In this document: in pieces, positions 47,683 through 56,069 of the stretch
Position numbering within the stretch: position 1 is the stretch's first letter
Layout of the letters: each line of letters starts with the position of its first letter
Assembly (NCBI GenBank): GCA_046756245.1
Contig: JBHHVZ010000001.1
Location: forward strand, 1-64,000
Reading direction: 5' to 3'
Origin: G021776435 sp046756245
Lineage (GTDB): Bacteria; Pseudomonadota; Alphaproteobacteria; Caulobacterales; Parvularculaceae
DNA length: 64,000 bases
Position numbers and translations under genes: made by a program
The notes under the pieces: generated by a model
Seen by the model: only the letters and a program-made list of their open reading frames with translations
Database searches by the model: none
Told to the model about the DNA's origin: nothing

Positions 47683-48453
47683 ATGATCAAGAACCTGTTT
47701 TCAGGCGGAAAGGCGGAAAAATCGGACGGCGGCAAGCCCGCGCGTTACGACGATTTGCGGGCGGCGTTCGTCAACTGCACGCTCAAGAAATCGCCGGAGC
47801 CGTCGCACACGGACACGCTGATGGACCTCGCGCGCGGCATCATGCGGGCCGAAGGAGTGTCGGTCGAAAGCGTGCGTCTTGTCGATCACGCCGTCGCGGC
47901 CGGCGTTTATCCGGATATGACCGAGCATGGCTGGGCCAGGGACGACTGGCCGGCGATCTGGAAGAAAATCGAACGCGCCGACATCCTTGTCGTCGGCACG
48001 CCGATCTGGCTCGGGCAGCACTCGTCCGAATGTACGAAACTGATAGAGCGGCTTTACGCGCATTCCGGCCAGCAAAACGAAAAGGGCCAGTATATTTTCT
48101 ACGGCAAGACCGGCGGCTGCGTCGTTACCGGCAATGAAGACGGCATCAAGCATGTGGCGATGAGCGTGCTCTACTCGCTCCAGCATGTCGGCTTTCTGAT
48201 CCCGCCCCAGGCCGATGCGGGGTGGATCGGCGAAGCGGGGCCGGGACCGAGTTACGGCGACGAGCTTGAGGACGGCACGCAGGCAGGTTTTGACAACGAC
48301 TTCACGAAGCGCAACACGACGTTCATGACCTGGAACCTGATGCACATGGCGCGCATGCTGAAGGACGCCGGCGGCGTGCCCGGATACGGCAACCAGCGGG
48401 CGAAATGGGACGCCGGCTGCCGGCCCGATCATCCGAACCCGGAATATCGATAA
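47683..48453 (+). CDS. Flavodoxin/NAD(P)H-FMN reductase family protein
   Basis: The 256-residue protein has a flavodoxin-like fold: an N-terminal strand ([20 protein letters not shown]) with FMN phosphate-binding loop, [24 protein letters not shown] for the FMN ring, and a [14 protein letters not shown] loop. AAAGGAGA lies 6 bases before the ATG. It is close to NADPH-dependent FMN reductases. The redox partner is unknown. The gene sits divergent from hbdA and convergent with etfA. Confidence 0.82.
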   Translation: MIKNLFSGGKAEKSDGGKPARYDDLRAAFVNCTLKKSPEPSHTDTLMDLARGIMRAEGVSVESVRLVDHAVAAGVYPDMTEHGWARDDWPAIWKKIERADILVVGTPIWLGQHSSECTKLIERLYAHSGQQNEKGQYIFYGKTGGCVVTGNEDGIKHVAMSVLYSLQHVGFLIPPQADAGWIGEAGPGPSYGDELEDGTQAGFDNDFTKRNTTFMTWNLMHMARMLKDAGGVPGYGNQRAKWDAGCRPDHPNPEYR

Positions 48454-48475
48454 AACCCCGCGCCTGCCGGCGGGG
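48452..48475 (-). terminator. Terminator after etfA
   Basis: On the minus strand CCCCGC (48475-48470) pairs with GCGGGG (48461-48456) around an 8-base loop, and the stem is followed by TTTTAT. It lies about 30 bases past the etfA stop and also overlaps the end of the convergent flavodoxin gene. Confidence 0.65.
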
Positions 48476-48505
48476 CTCAGCTGAGTTTCAGATGGCCGGC
48501 CGCCG

Positions 48506-49438
48506 CTACCCCAGCGCCTCATTCAGCTCCGGCAGGGCTTTGAATAAATCCGCCACCAGACCGTAATCGGCGACCTGGAAGATCGGCGCTTCCTCGTCCT
48601 TGTTGATGGCGACGATGACTTTCGAGTCTTTCATGCCGGCGAGATGCTGGATGGCGCCGGATATGCCCACCGCGATGTAAAGCTCGGGCGCAACGACTTT
48701 CCCGGTCTGGCCGACCTGATAATCGTTCGGCACATAGCCGGCGTCGACGGCGGCGCGCGAGGCGCCCACCGCGGCGCCGAGCTTGTCGGCGATCGGAAAG
48801 ATCAGCTTTTCGAAATTCTCCCCGGAAGCGAGCGCGCGTCCGCCGGAAATGACGGTTTTCGCCGCCGTAAGCTCCGGCCGGTCCGATTTCGTCAGCTCCT
48901 CGCCGACGAATTCCGCAAGCCCCGTGTCTTCGCCCGCCTCGATTTTTTCGATATCGGCCGAGTCTTCTCCTTCGGCGTCTTTAAAAGCCGTCGCGCGAAC
49001 CGTAATGACTTTCTTGGCGTCGTTCGATTTGACGGTCTGCATCGCATTGCCGGCGTAGATCGGGCGCACGAACGTGTCCGGCGCTTCGACGCCGACAATG
49101 TCGGAAATCTGCATCACGTCGAGCAGCGCCGCGACGCGCGGCATGACGTTCTTGCCGGTCGTGCTCGCCGATTTCAGGATGACGTCGTAATTCTTGGCGA
49201 GCGGAACGATGAGCGCGGCCAGATTCTCCGCCAGCCGGTGCTCGAGATGCGGCGCGTCGGCGTGAAAAACCTTCCTGACGCCGCCGATCCTGGCGGCCTC
49301 CTCGGCGACGCTCGCGCAGTTATGGCCGGCGACAAGAATGTCGATATCGCCGCCAATGGCCTGTGCGGCGGCGACTGTTTTGGCGGTCGCGTCGGAAAGG
49401 GCTTCGTTGTGATGATCGGCGATGACGAGGCTGGCCAT
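48506..49438 (-). CDS. etfA: Electron transfer flavoprotein subunit alpha
   Basis: The 310-residue FAD-binding subunit has the C-terminal signature ([20 protein letters not shown], then [20 protein letters not shown]). With EtfB it carries electrons from acyl-CoA dehydrogenases to ETF:quinone oxidoreductase. It begins directly after the etfB stop. Confidence 0.97.
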   Translation of the reverse strand: MASLVIADHHNEALSDATAKTVAAAQAIGGDIDILVAGHNCASVAEEAARIGGVRKVFHADAPHLEHRLAENLAALIVPLAKNYDVILKSASTTGKNVMPRVAALLDVMQISDIVGVEAPDTFVRPIYAGNAMQTVKSNDAKKVITVRATAFKDAEGEDSADIEKIEAGEDTGLAEFVGEELTKSDRPELTAAKTVISGGRALASGENFEKLIFPIADKLGAAVGASRAAVDAGYVPNDYQVGQTGKVVAPELYIAVGISGAIQHLAGMKDSKVIVAINKDEEAPIFQVADYGLVADLFKALPELNEALG

Positions 49439-50188
49439 TTAAAGCACTCCCGCTTCGTTCTTCAGTTTGTCGACAAGTTCGGCGACGGATCCGACCTTGA
49501 CCCCCGCTTCGCGTTTGGGCGGCTCGGTTACTTTCAGCACTTCAAGCCGCGGCGCGATGTCTGCGCTGTAATCTTCCGGCGTTTTCACATCGAGCGGTTT
49601 CTTCTTCGCCTTCATGATATTCGGAAGCGACGCGTAACGCGGCTCGTTAAGCCGCAGATCCGTCGACACCACCGCCGGCAGCTTGAGCGAAACCGTCTGC
49701 AGGCCGCCGTCGATCTCGCGGGTGACGCTTAACCGTTCGCCGTCTTTGGCGACTTTCGACGCGAACGTGCCCTGCGGCCAGCCGAGCAGCGCCGCAAGCA
49801 TCTGGCCGGTCTGGTTGGAATCATCGTCGATCGCCTGTTTGCCGAGAATGACGAGATCGAAATTTTCCGCTTCGACTACCGCTTTCAGGAGCTTGGCGAC
49901 GCCAAGCGGCTCCACCTCGGCTTCGGTCTTGATCAGGAGACCGCGATCCGCGCCCATCGCCAGCGCCTGACGGATCTGGTCCTGGGCCTTTTCGGGTCCG
50001 ATCGAGACAGCGACGATTTCACTCGCCGTTCCCGCCTCTTTGAGCCGTACGGCCTCTTCGACGGCGATCTCGTCGAAGGGATTCATGGACATTTTCACGT
50101 TGGCGAGATCGACCCCGGTCTGGTCCGATTTGACGCGAACCTTGACGTTGTAATCGATCACGCGTTTGACGGGCACGAGGACTTTCAT
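49439..50188 (-). CDS. etfB: Electron transfer flavoprotein subunit beta
   Basis: The 249-residue subunit opens with [19 protein letters not shown] and contains the AMP-binding region [21 protein letters not shown] use the ATG at 50188, with AGCGATGAAAG context and a family-typical N-terminus. The upstream in-frame extension to 50236 is not family-like. It is the first gene of etfBA. Confidence 0.97.
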   Translation of the reverse strand: MKVLVPVKRVIDYNVKVRVKSDQTGVDLANVKMSMNPFDEIAVEEAVRLKEAGTASEIVAVSIGPEKAQDQIRQALAMGADRGLLIKTEAEVEPLGVAKLLKAVVEAENFDLVILGKQAIDDDSNQTGQMLAALLGWPQGTFASKVAKDGERLSVTREIDGGLQTVSLKLPAVVSTDLRLNEPRYASLPNIMKAKKKPLDVKTPEDYSADIAPRLEVLKVTEPPKREAGVKVGSVAELVDKLKNEAGVL

Positions 50189-50318
50189 CGCTTGCTCCTG
50201 TCGGGGCGCTGGAAACGGAAGAAGACGGCCGACCAAGCGGGCCGCATCAATTTCGGGCGGACATTAGCTGCGGCTGATACGCCTTTCAATGACTTCCGGC
50301 GCCTGGACCGCGAGCCGC

Positions 50319-50522
50319 CTAGCGCCCCATGCTCACAAACCAGAGAAACAGCAGCATCAGCAATATGGTCGCACCCTGCGCCATCACGCGCAGGCGCATC
50401 AGCTTGTTGGAATTCTTGCGGGCGAAGGCGCCGCCCTTGGCGAGGGAATAGATCCCGACGCCCAGAATGATCGCCGTCGCCGCAAGGCCGATGGGGATCA
50501 GGAAGAATAGAAAGCCGCTCAT
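50319..50522 (-). CDS. HIG1 domain small membrane protein
   Basis: The 67-residue protein has two membrane helices (FLFFLIPIGLAATAIILGVGIY and MAQGATILLMLLFLWF). Between them lies the stretch NKLMRLRVMAQ, which fits the HIG1 pattern R-x-R-x3-Q. HIG1 proteins in mitochondria bind respiratory supercomplexes and stabilise cytochrome c oxidase, and bacterial homologues occur in alphaproteobacteria. I start it at the ATG at 50522, with a GGAGG sequence a few bases upstream. It lies 130 bases before etfB. Confidence 0.82.
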   Translation of the reverse strand: MSGFLFFLIPIGLAATAIILGVGIYSLAKGGAFARKNSNKLMRLRVMAQGATILLMLLFLWFVSMGR

Positions 50523-50569
50523 GCTGGCCTCCTGGCTAAAGACGGTTCGAAACGCTTTAGAGCCTGACT

Positions 50570-50675
50570 CAAAATTCGATTTCATCGAATTTTGAAGCGC
50601 CTCGCCGGCCCTCTCCCCCTCCCGACCGCCCATCAAGGATACTCCCGTGAGTGGTCGGGAGGGGGAGAGGGCCGG
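50570..50675. repeat. Composite palindrome: CAAAATTCGAT hairpin plus 23-bp stem
   Basis: CAAAATTCGAT (50570-50580) pairs perfectly with 50584-50594 across TTC. Then 50605-50627 pairs perfectly with 50653-50675 over 23 bp, with a 25-base loop. Both blocks resemble dispersed alphaproteobacterial spacer elements. They lie between HIG1 and the peptidase-like gene and leave no room for another gene. Confidence 0.8.
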
Positions 50676-50741
50676 AGCCGACTGCCGAATAGTCGCCGAT
50701 CGGCGAGTATTCGGTCAGACGCTTAAACCGACGCGCCTTTA

Positions 50742-52484
50742 TCAGTTTCGCCCGCTTTCCGCACCCGGGTTAAACGTCGCATTTGACGCCGGCGCCGTGT
50801 CGGAGGTCGCAACCGGCTGGCGCGAAATCCGGGCGAGATAGCTTCGAAGGTCGGCGTCGGCCGGCGCGTCAACGCCGAGTCCGCCCTCTTCCGGCCGCGC
50901 CGTCATCGGCGGTTTCAGTTCGTCGACGGTGAAATCCATCCGCACGTCATAGCTGCGTTCGGCCTGATACCGCAAAAATCGCTGCGCATTATACCACCTC
51001 TCTTTTTCCTCGCTATCCGTGCAGGTGGAAAGCTCGGCGCCGCGCGCGCCCCAGCGGCGCTCCGGACAATGATAAGGATCGAACGACAAATCAAACAGGC
51101 GGTCCATTACATGACCAAGGTGCAAACGAACGCGCGAGTCGTCGGATCGGCGATAAATTAAGGTGCAGGCGTTTTTCTCTTCGTTGAATATGCGCCACAA
51201 ATCATTGGCGAGATTGGCGCCTTCATAACGCACGGAAGGATCGCCGCCGTTCGCACGTTCAACCAGATCCTGTACGGAGCGGCGCAATTCGATAAAGCTG
51301 ACTTTCAGGCGCGCGTCGCGCGACGGGGTCGAATAGTCCTCCCACAATCCAAACGTCCCGTAGATGTTCGGCGGAAGGCGTTCTGGATGGGGCTTGAGAT
51401 GCATATTCGCCGCCACGGCCCTGTTGACAGCGACTTTGCGATCCTTGACGGCGGAGCAAATGACGCGAAGGCCGTTTCTCAGCTCCGTGACAGGATTATA
51501 GGCGAACCCCGGCGCGGCGAGTTTGCGCCGGACATAGTCGTAATAGCCGAGCGCGCGGCCCTTATGTCGAAACTCGCCGTAATGCCACTCGCCCGACGGA
51601 TGCGGCGTATTGCCGAAAAACTGCTCCAGCGAAAAATTCTCGAGGGCTTCATTGGCGACGGCGCGCAGCCTGCCGCCCTCGAGTCCGCCGTCATCGACCG
51701 TCCTGGCGCCCTCGACATAAAGCGGGCGCCAGGCCTTGAGTCCGGCGCCGAGCGCCGGTTTCGCGCGCATGAAGTTCGGTCCGTAAACGGTGCGTGTCAC
51801 GGTGTTGTCCGGATGGGATGCGATCAGCATGATGCGGCCGTCGTCGAGAATGTCGTAAACGATGCCGACATGGCCGTAGATGTCATAGGCGATCGACCCC
51901 GGTCTGATCGCCTCGCGGCTGATTTCGACAGGATAGAAATCGTCAAACAGCTCCCCTCCGCCCCGCTCCGGATGAGTCCGGAACATGGCGGTTGAGACTT
52001 CACCGGCGATGCGCTGGATGAAATGCGGCGCGTTGCTTGTGTGATTGATGATCTGCCGGCGCTTTGCGACGACATTGCCGCCGGTCGAATAGCGCAAATC
52101 CTCGCGCTTGCCGTCGGCCGTCCGCATCGCCTTCTGATAGGAAAACGGCAGGCCGTTTTTCCACGCATAATAGGCGCGCAGCACATAGGCCATGTCCGCG
52201 CAATCGCCTCTGAACGCACGCCGGTCGGTATGCCTGTACGGATTGGCGGGATCCTTCAGGCAGCTTTCCAGTGAATTGCAGTTCGAGCGGCCGATCGCCT
52301 GCACGAATTCCGAATAGCCGGCCTCGTCCGCCGGCCCCCAGGCAGACTTGACCACGCGCCATTCGCGTCCTGTGTTGACCGGCGCGGGAACGGCGGCGGC
52401 CGCTTGCGCGCCCGCCAAGACCGCGCCCAGCGCCGCCATGGCGACGGTCCTTCTCGCCCGAGCGTGTGTCGCCCACCATTCCAT
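50742..52484 (-). CDS. Exported NlpC/P60- or CHAP-like cysteine peptidase/amidase candidate
   Basis: The 580-residue protein has a signal peptide after basic residues (RARRTVAMAALGAVLAGAQA). Two blocks fit a papain-like fold: GDCADMAYVLRAYYAW with Cys95, and RPGSIAYDIYGHVGIVYDI with His205, followed by a possible third polar residue in SHPDN. The latter is close to the NlpC/P60 and CHAP histidine motif. The remaining about 370 residues are unlike anything I recognise. An ATG at 52439, with GAAGGA 8 bases upstream, is an alternative start, but it removes the basic signal-peptide region. A CtrA box lies immediately upstream. Confidence 0.65.
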   Translation of the reverse strand: MEWWATHARARRTVAMAALGAVLAGAQAAAAVPAPVNTGREWRVVKSAWGPADEAGYSEFVQAIGRSNCNSLESCLKDPANPYRHTDRRAFRGDCADMAYVLRAYYAWKNGLPFSYQKAMRTADGKREDLRYSTGGNVVAKRRQIINHTSNAPHFIQRIAGEVSTAMFRTHPERGGGELFDDFYPVEISREAIRPGSIAYDIYGHVGIVYDILDDGRIMLIASHPDNTVTRTVYGPNFMRAKPALGAGLKAWRPLYVEGARTVDDGGLEGGRLRAVANEALENFSLEQFFGNTPHPSGEWHYGEFRHKGRALGYYDYVRRKLAAPGFAYNPVTELRNGLRVICSAVKDRKVAVNRAVAANMHLKPHPERLPPNIYGTFGLWEDYSTPSRDARLKVSFIELRRSVQDLVERANGGDPSVRYEGANLANDLWRIFNEEKNACTLIYRRSDDSRVRLHLGHVMDRLFDLSFDPYHCPERRWGARGAELSTCTDSEEKERWYNAQRFLRYQAERSYDVRMDFTVDELKPPMTARPEEGGLGVDAPADADLRSYLARISRQPVATSDTAPASNATFNPGAESGRN

Positions 52485-52493
52485 GGCTTTAAT

Positions 52494-52508
52494 TTAACCC
52501 CCGGTTAA
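52494..52508. promoter_or_regulatory. Exact CtrA-type site TTAA-N7-TTAAC
   Basis: TTAA (52494-52497), seven bases, TTAA (52505-52508) followed by C give the full CtrA consensus. It lies 10 bases upstream of the peptidase-like gene on the minus strand and about 100 bases before the small plus-strand gene at 52608, so either or both could be controlled. The 10-base distance favours repression or a short leader for the minus gene at its 52484 start. Confidence 0.6.
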
Positions 52509-52607
52509 CCGAGTCGATAGGGGGGCTAGACCGCCGGAAATACCGTATCGATTCATGCGGCTCATCGCGGGGCGCGTATTCCGGCCCTCACAACCGACGA
52601 AAACTTC

Positions 52608-52817
52608 ATGGTTTTCAGCGGCATAGTCAGGAAAAACGGCGTTTCAAGACTGACGTCGGCGATTACCGCCGTCGACGTAGATTTCGGCGGTCCGGAAAGC
52701 TATTTGCGCTATCTCTGGATCAACACGTTGGGCGAAAACAATCAGGATTTCATCTGCATTCCGACCGAAACGGGCGCGCCGACCCTTGAAGCGGACCGCA
52801 TTCCCGACCGGCAATGA
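52608..52817 (+). CDS. Small hypothetical protein with own terminator
   Basis: The 69-residue protein (MVFSGIVRKNGVSRLTSAIT...) has no signal or membrane segment and no recognised family. What supports it as real is a perfect TTCG-loop terminator that begins 22 bases past its stop and belongs to no other gene on this strand. The start has no strong Shine-Dalgarno, so it could be longer or shorter. Confidence 0.55.
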   Translation: MVFSGIVRKNGVSRLTSAITAVDVDFGGPESYLRYLWINTLGENNQDFICIPTETGAPTLEADRIPDRQ

Positions 52818-52838
52818 AGCAGCGGTATGGATATCTGG

Positions 52839-52862
52839 AAACGGCGCCTTCGGGCGCCGTTT
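52839..52862 (+). terminator. Strong TTCG-tetraloop terminator
   Basis: AAACGGCGCC (52839-52848), loop TTCG, GGCGCCGTTT (52853-52862), then TTTATTTT. The 10-bp stem is perfect. It ends the transcript of the small gene at 52608-52817 and insulates the PadR gene. Confidence 0.92.
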
Positions 52863-52887
52863 TTATTTTCTCTCGACAATCCCTGAG

Positions 52888-52904
52888 TAGTACGTTACGT
52901 ACTA
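52888..52904 (+). promoter_or_regulatory. 17-bp palindrome TAGTACGT-T-ACGTACTA, likely PadR operator
   Basis: The palindrome is perfect apart from its central T, and lies 31 bases upstream of the GTG of the PadR-type gene at 52936. This is the usual place of an autoregulatory operator, and the spacing allows overlap with a promoter. It is not the ATGT-N8-ACAT site of the lactobacillus PadR. Confidence 0.6.
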
Positions 52905-52935
52905 ATTGGAGACTGGCCGAATTCGGGGAAACGCC

Positions 52936-53505
52936 GTGACGCAAACAGAAAAAAGGGAATTGACGCCGCTTGAGCTGGCCCTGCTGGGGCTCGCCGCTAT
53001 CGAACCGCAGTCGGGCTATGCGCTGCGCAAGACCTTCGAGGACACGCCCATGCGCGCCTACAGCTCCAGCCCGGGCAGCACCTATCCGGCGCTGAAACGG
53101 CTGGGCGCTGCGGGGCTTATGAAGCGCGCGCCCGACCCGAAATCCGGACACAAGACGAAACTGGTCTTTCACGTCACGCCGAATGGTGTCGACGCCGTCA
53201 AACAGACTTTGCGCAGGCCGATCAGCATAGACGACATCCGGACGGATTTAAGGACACTGATGCTTCGCTTCGCGTTCGCCGATCGGTTTTTGAGTCCACG
53301 CCAAATGCGCAAAAGCGTGCGCGATTTCAGGGGCAAACTCGCCGCTTATATCGACGAGCTCGAAGCCCACATGAAGACGGAAAGAAAGAAACTGTCGAAA
53401 CACGGAGCTCTGATTCTGAAATCCGGAATCGATACATGCAAGGTCCATCTGAAATGGGCGGACAGCGCGTTAGCGCTGCTGGATAAAGCGATCGATGGAG
53501 TGTAG
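52936..53505 (+). CDS. PadR-family transcriptional regulator
   Basis: The 189-residue protein has a winged-helix N-domain (LTPLELALLGLAAIEPQSGYALRK, SSSPGSTYPALKRLGAAGLMKR) typical of PadR, and a helical C-domain for dimerisation (DFRGKLAAYIDELEAHMK). I use GTG at 52936 with GGGGA seven bases upstream; a TTG at 52906 would add ten residues. The downstream membrane protein starts 21 bases after the stop and is probably its target or partner. Confidence 0.88.
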   Translation: MTQTEKRELTPLELALLGLAAIEPQSGYALRKTFEDTPMRAYSSSPGSTYPALKRLGAAGLMKRAPDPKSGHKTKLVFHVTPNGVDAVKQTLRRPISIDDIRTDLRTLMLRFAFADRFLSPRQMRKSVRDFRGKLAAYIDELEAHMKTERKKLSKHGALILKSGIDTCKVHLKWADSALALLDKAIDGV

Positions 53506-53525
53506 TGCAGAACGGGAGGGGTTGC

Positions 53526-54368
53526 ATGTCTGTTCACGATGACGAGCCGCGCAGAGGCGAAGCAATACGCGCTATCGCGCTTTTTCTCGTAATTCTCACC
53601 ATCGAAGTTCTTAGGCTGGCGATCACGGGCGGCGGCGCGGCGCTGGGCGAACGAGTCATCAACGCCGCCGGCGCGCTTTTCTTTTACGCCGCCGCGCATG
53701 CGGCCGCGCTTGGCTGGCTGGCGTCAAGCAGCGACATGCCGCGCATTCGCCTCGCGGCCTATCTCGCGATCGGTCTTTACGGCGTTCAGGTCGTGTTGGT
53801 TTATCTGGAGACATTCTTTTTCCAGGGATCGCTCAATTTCACAACCGCCGATCTCACCCTGCCCTCGCTCGCCGGAATCGCTACATCAATCGTCAGCGCC
53901 GGCGCGGCGGTTCTCTTGTTTGGCGGCGCAGAGGAAATTGCGCCGGAGACGGAGCCGAAAAAGGGCGTCTGGCGCTGGGCGATACGGCTGACGGTCGTCG
54001 CGGTTATTTATCCGGTCATCTACGTATTCGCCGGCATGCTGTTCGTGTGGACGCACAGCGAAGCGCGCGAATTTTACAATGATGTCGACATGGCGTTCGG
54101 AACGCTTCTTGCGATTCAGGTTTTCCGCGGTTATCTGTGGGCGGCGTTTTCGCTGTTTCTGATTGCCGGGCAGCGCGGAAGCGGCTGGCGGATAGGATTA
54201 CGACTGGGATTTGCGCTCGCCGTTTTCGTCGGCGCGCTCCTGTTCTTCCCGAACGAGTTCATGCCGCCAAATATCCGGTTGTTGCATGTTATGGAGATCA
54301 TCAACTCGCATCTCGTATTCGGAATACTCGCCGGGCTTATTCTCGCGCCGCTGGCCACACGGAGGTAA
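53526..54368 (+). CDS. Multi-helix integral membrane protein, unknown function
   Basis: The 280-residue protein starts at the ATG at 53526 after GGGAGGGG. I count about eight hydrophobic segments, starting with AIALFLVILTIEVLRLAI. I do not recognise the family. It follows the PadR gene closely and is probably cotranscribed with it, as is common for PadR targets in transport or stress response. It overlaps the convergent GNAT gene by 32 bases. Confidence 0.65.
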   Translation: MSVHDDEPRRGEAIRAIALFLVILTIEVLRLAITGGGAALGERVINAAGALFFYAAAHAAALGWLASSSDMPRIRLAAYLAIGLYGVQVVLVYLETFFFQGSLNFTTADLTLPSLAGIATSIVSAGAAVLLFGGAEEIAPETEPKKGVWRWAIRLTVVAVIYPVIYVFAGMLFVWTHSEAREFYNDVDMAFGTLLAIQVFRGYLWAAFSLFLIAGQRGSGWRIGLRLGFALAVFVGALLFFPNEFMPPNIRLLHVMEIINSHLVFGILAGLILAPLATRR

Positions 54369-54975
54369 ATCGGCCGCGCCGCGCCGCCCATTCCGCTCTG
54401 GTCATTTTCCAATAGCGCGACGGACGCGTTCCGCCGCCGGGAAGCGCGCTTTCAATCTCGCCCTTGCAGGAAAAGCCGATGCGCTCCAAGAGGCGCGCCG
54501 TGCGTTCATTGTCGAGCGCGGCGGTTTCGCAAATGAGGTCTACACCGATCTTTTCGAACAACCAGCCGAATGCGGCCGCAGCGCCCGCGCCCCCTGCGCC
54601 GGCGCCCTGGCAGTCGGGCCGGATCGCGCCGCCAAGCTCGCAGGCCGCCCACTCAGGCCACACTTGAATATCGCGATAGCCGGCGACCGCGCCCGCTTCG
54701 TCAAAATTGATCAGAAGAAGCCCGCGCCCTTCAGCACGTTCTTCGAGATGACGCGCAACCAACTCCGTCACTGTTTCAAGCGAGACAGGCTTTGGAAGGG
54801 TGTAGATCGGCGCCGAAACAGACGGGTCGGAGAGCAGCACAGTAAGGGCTTGCGCATCTTCAAGCATCGCGACGCGTGCGCCGCCGGGCGCGACAGTTAC
54901 GGCGCGTATAGCATCCCTGATCGCCGCCTGTTTTTCAGGCGGCGCGAGAATTCGTGTAAGAGGCAGTTCTGCCAT
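54337..54975 (-). CDS. GNAT-family N-acetyltransferase
   Basis: The 212-residue protein has a GNAT core: AGYRDIQVWPEWAACELGGAI, acetyl-CoA binding near the QGAGAGGAGAAAAFGWLF loop, and AALDNERTARLLERIGFSCKGE, which is the family's usual last part. It resembles the RimJ/RimL-like group that acetylates protein N-termini or small amines. The acceptor is unknown. The protein contains an N-terminal extension of about 40 residues before the acetyltransferase fold. Confidence 0.8.
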   Translation of the reverse strand: MAELPLTRILAPPEKQAAIRDAIRAVTVAPGGARVAMLEDAQALTVLLSDPSVSAPIYTLPKPVSLETVTELVARHLEERAEGRGLLLINFDEAGAVAGYRDIQVWPEWAACELGGAIRPDCQGAGAGGAGAAAAFGWLFEKIGVDLICETAALDNERTARLLERIGFSCKGEIESALPGGGTRPSRYWKMTRAEWAARRGRFTSVWPAARE

Positions 54976-55042
54976 TGCTCAGCGCTTATCCGGCGGTATT
55001 CTAACCAGAGAAAGCGCGAAATTCGATTCGCTTCAGCAGTGG

Positions 55043-55498
55043 TCAGAGTCGGGAATATAGATCGTCGCTGATGATGCTCTTGCCGATCGGCCACAATGCA
55101 AATCCGGCGAGCTTCAGATGCGCCCATGCGAAAGGCAGACCGATAATCGTCAGACCAAGAAGTATCGCGGCGATCAGGTGCCCGAACGCGAGCCACCATC
55201 CGGCCAGAACAAGCCAGATAATGTTGCCCAGCATGGCGAACGGTCCGGCGGCGTAGTTCCGCCCGTAGACCCGTTCGCTCGGGACAGCCCGGGCGCCGAA
55301 CGGCCAGAGCGTATAGACGCCATTGTCGAAAGCCGCCCGCGCCCACGGGATGCCGATGATCGTTATCACCATGACCAGAGCCGCGACAAACCAGCCGATC
55401 GCTGAAACCGCGCCGCCCAGCACCAGCCAGGCGATATTGAGCAGAAACTCCACAGGAGAAATCGTGCTTTCGTCGGAAAGCGGATGATCGTCGAGCAT
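55043..55498 (-). CDS. YccF-family (DUF307) inner membrane protein
   Basis: The 151-residue protein has two copies of the YccF domain, each with a hydrophobic stretch followed by IGIPWARAAFD (first) or IGLPFAWAHLKLA (second), ending in LWPIGKSI. Topology is four helices. Function is not known in the family. The gene is alone between GNAT and the MarR-like regulator. Confidence 0.88.
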   Translation of the reverse strand: MLDDHPLSDESTISPVEFLLNIAWLVLGGAVSAIGWFVAALVMVITIIGIPWARAAFDNGVYTLWPFGARAVPSERVYGRNYAAGPFAMLGNIIWLVLAGWWLAFGHLIAAILLGLTIIGLPFAWAHLKLAGFALWPIGKSIISDDLYSRL

Positions 55499-55630
55499 GA
55501 TGAGCCTCCTCGCCCCTGATAAATAGGACGGATCAGACGCCGTTTAAATGCGGTTGATCGTGGAAAGGCCACGACTCGGCGACGCCAGAGATCGAATGCG
55601 CAGGCTTCTTTTTACGAGGAGTCGGTCCCG

Positions 55631-55984
55631 TCAGCCGTAGAGCGCCCCGAGGGTCGGTTCCTGCGTGCGCTCTTCAACAAGGCGCGCGAACCGGTCTACA
55701 TATTCGGCCCCGTCAGGCGTTCTTTGTACAATGACGATCCGCTTGTCCCTTGGATCGCGTATGCGACGGATAAAGCCGAGAATCGAAAGCGCGTCGAGCG
55801 CACGGCTGACTGCGGGCTTTGGGACGTTCAAATCGCGCGCCAGCGCGCGTACCGTATGGGGCCCGGAATTCAGATAAACCGTTAAAAGAATCGCCCATTG
55901 ACGCATCGAAAGGTCGGGCCCGTCGGCGCGCACCGCGTCCGCCATTACGTCGCGCCAGTTCGAGAGAATGTCGATCGCCGCCAT
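55631..55984 (-). CDS. MarR-family transcriptional regulator
   Basis: The protein has 117 residues from the ATG at 55984. The winged helix is visible: MRQWAILLTVYLNSGPHTVRALARDLNVPKPAVSRALDAL, then the wing RIRDPRDKRIVIVQRT. A GTG at 56017 would add 11 residues. It lies 86 bases downstream of the M17 aminopeptidase on the same strand, so it could be cotranscribed with it. The ligand is unknown. Confidence 0.78.
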   Translation of the reverse strand: MAAIDILSNWRDVMADAVRADGPDLSMRQWAILLTVYLNSGPHTVRALARDLNVPKPAVSRALDALSILGFIRRIRDPRDKRIVIVQRTPDGAEYVDRFARLVEERTQEPTLGALYG

Positions 55985-56069
55985 CGTTTCCGCGCCGCTG
56001 CTCGCCCGGTCAAACACGCCGGGGTCGATCAGGGACGGTGCAACTGTTCGCCCGAAAAGGGCAAGCCTC

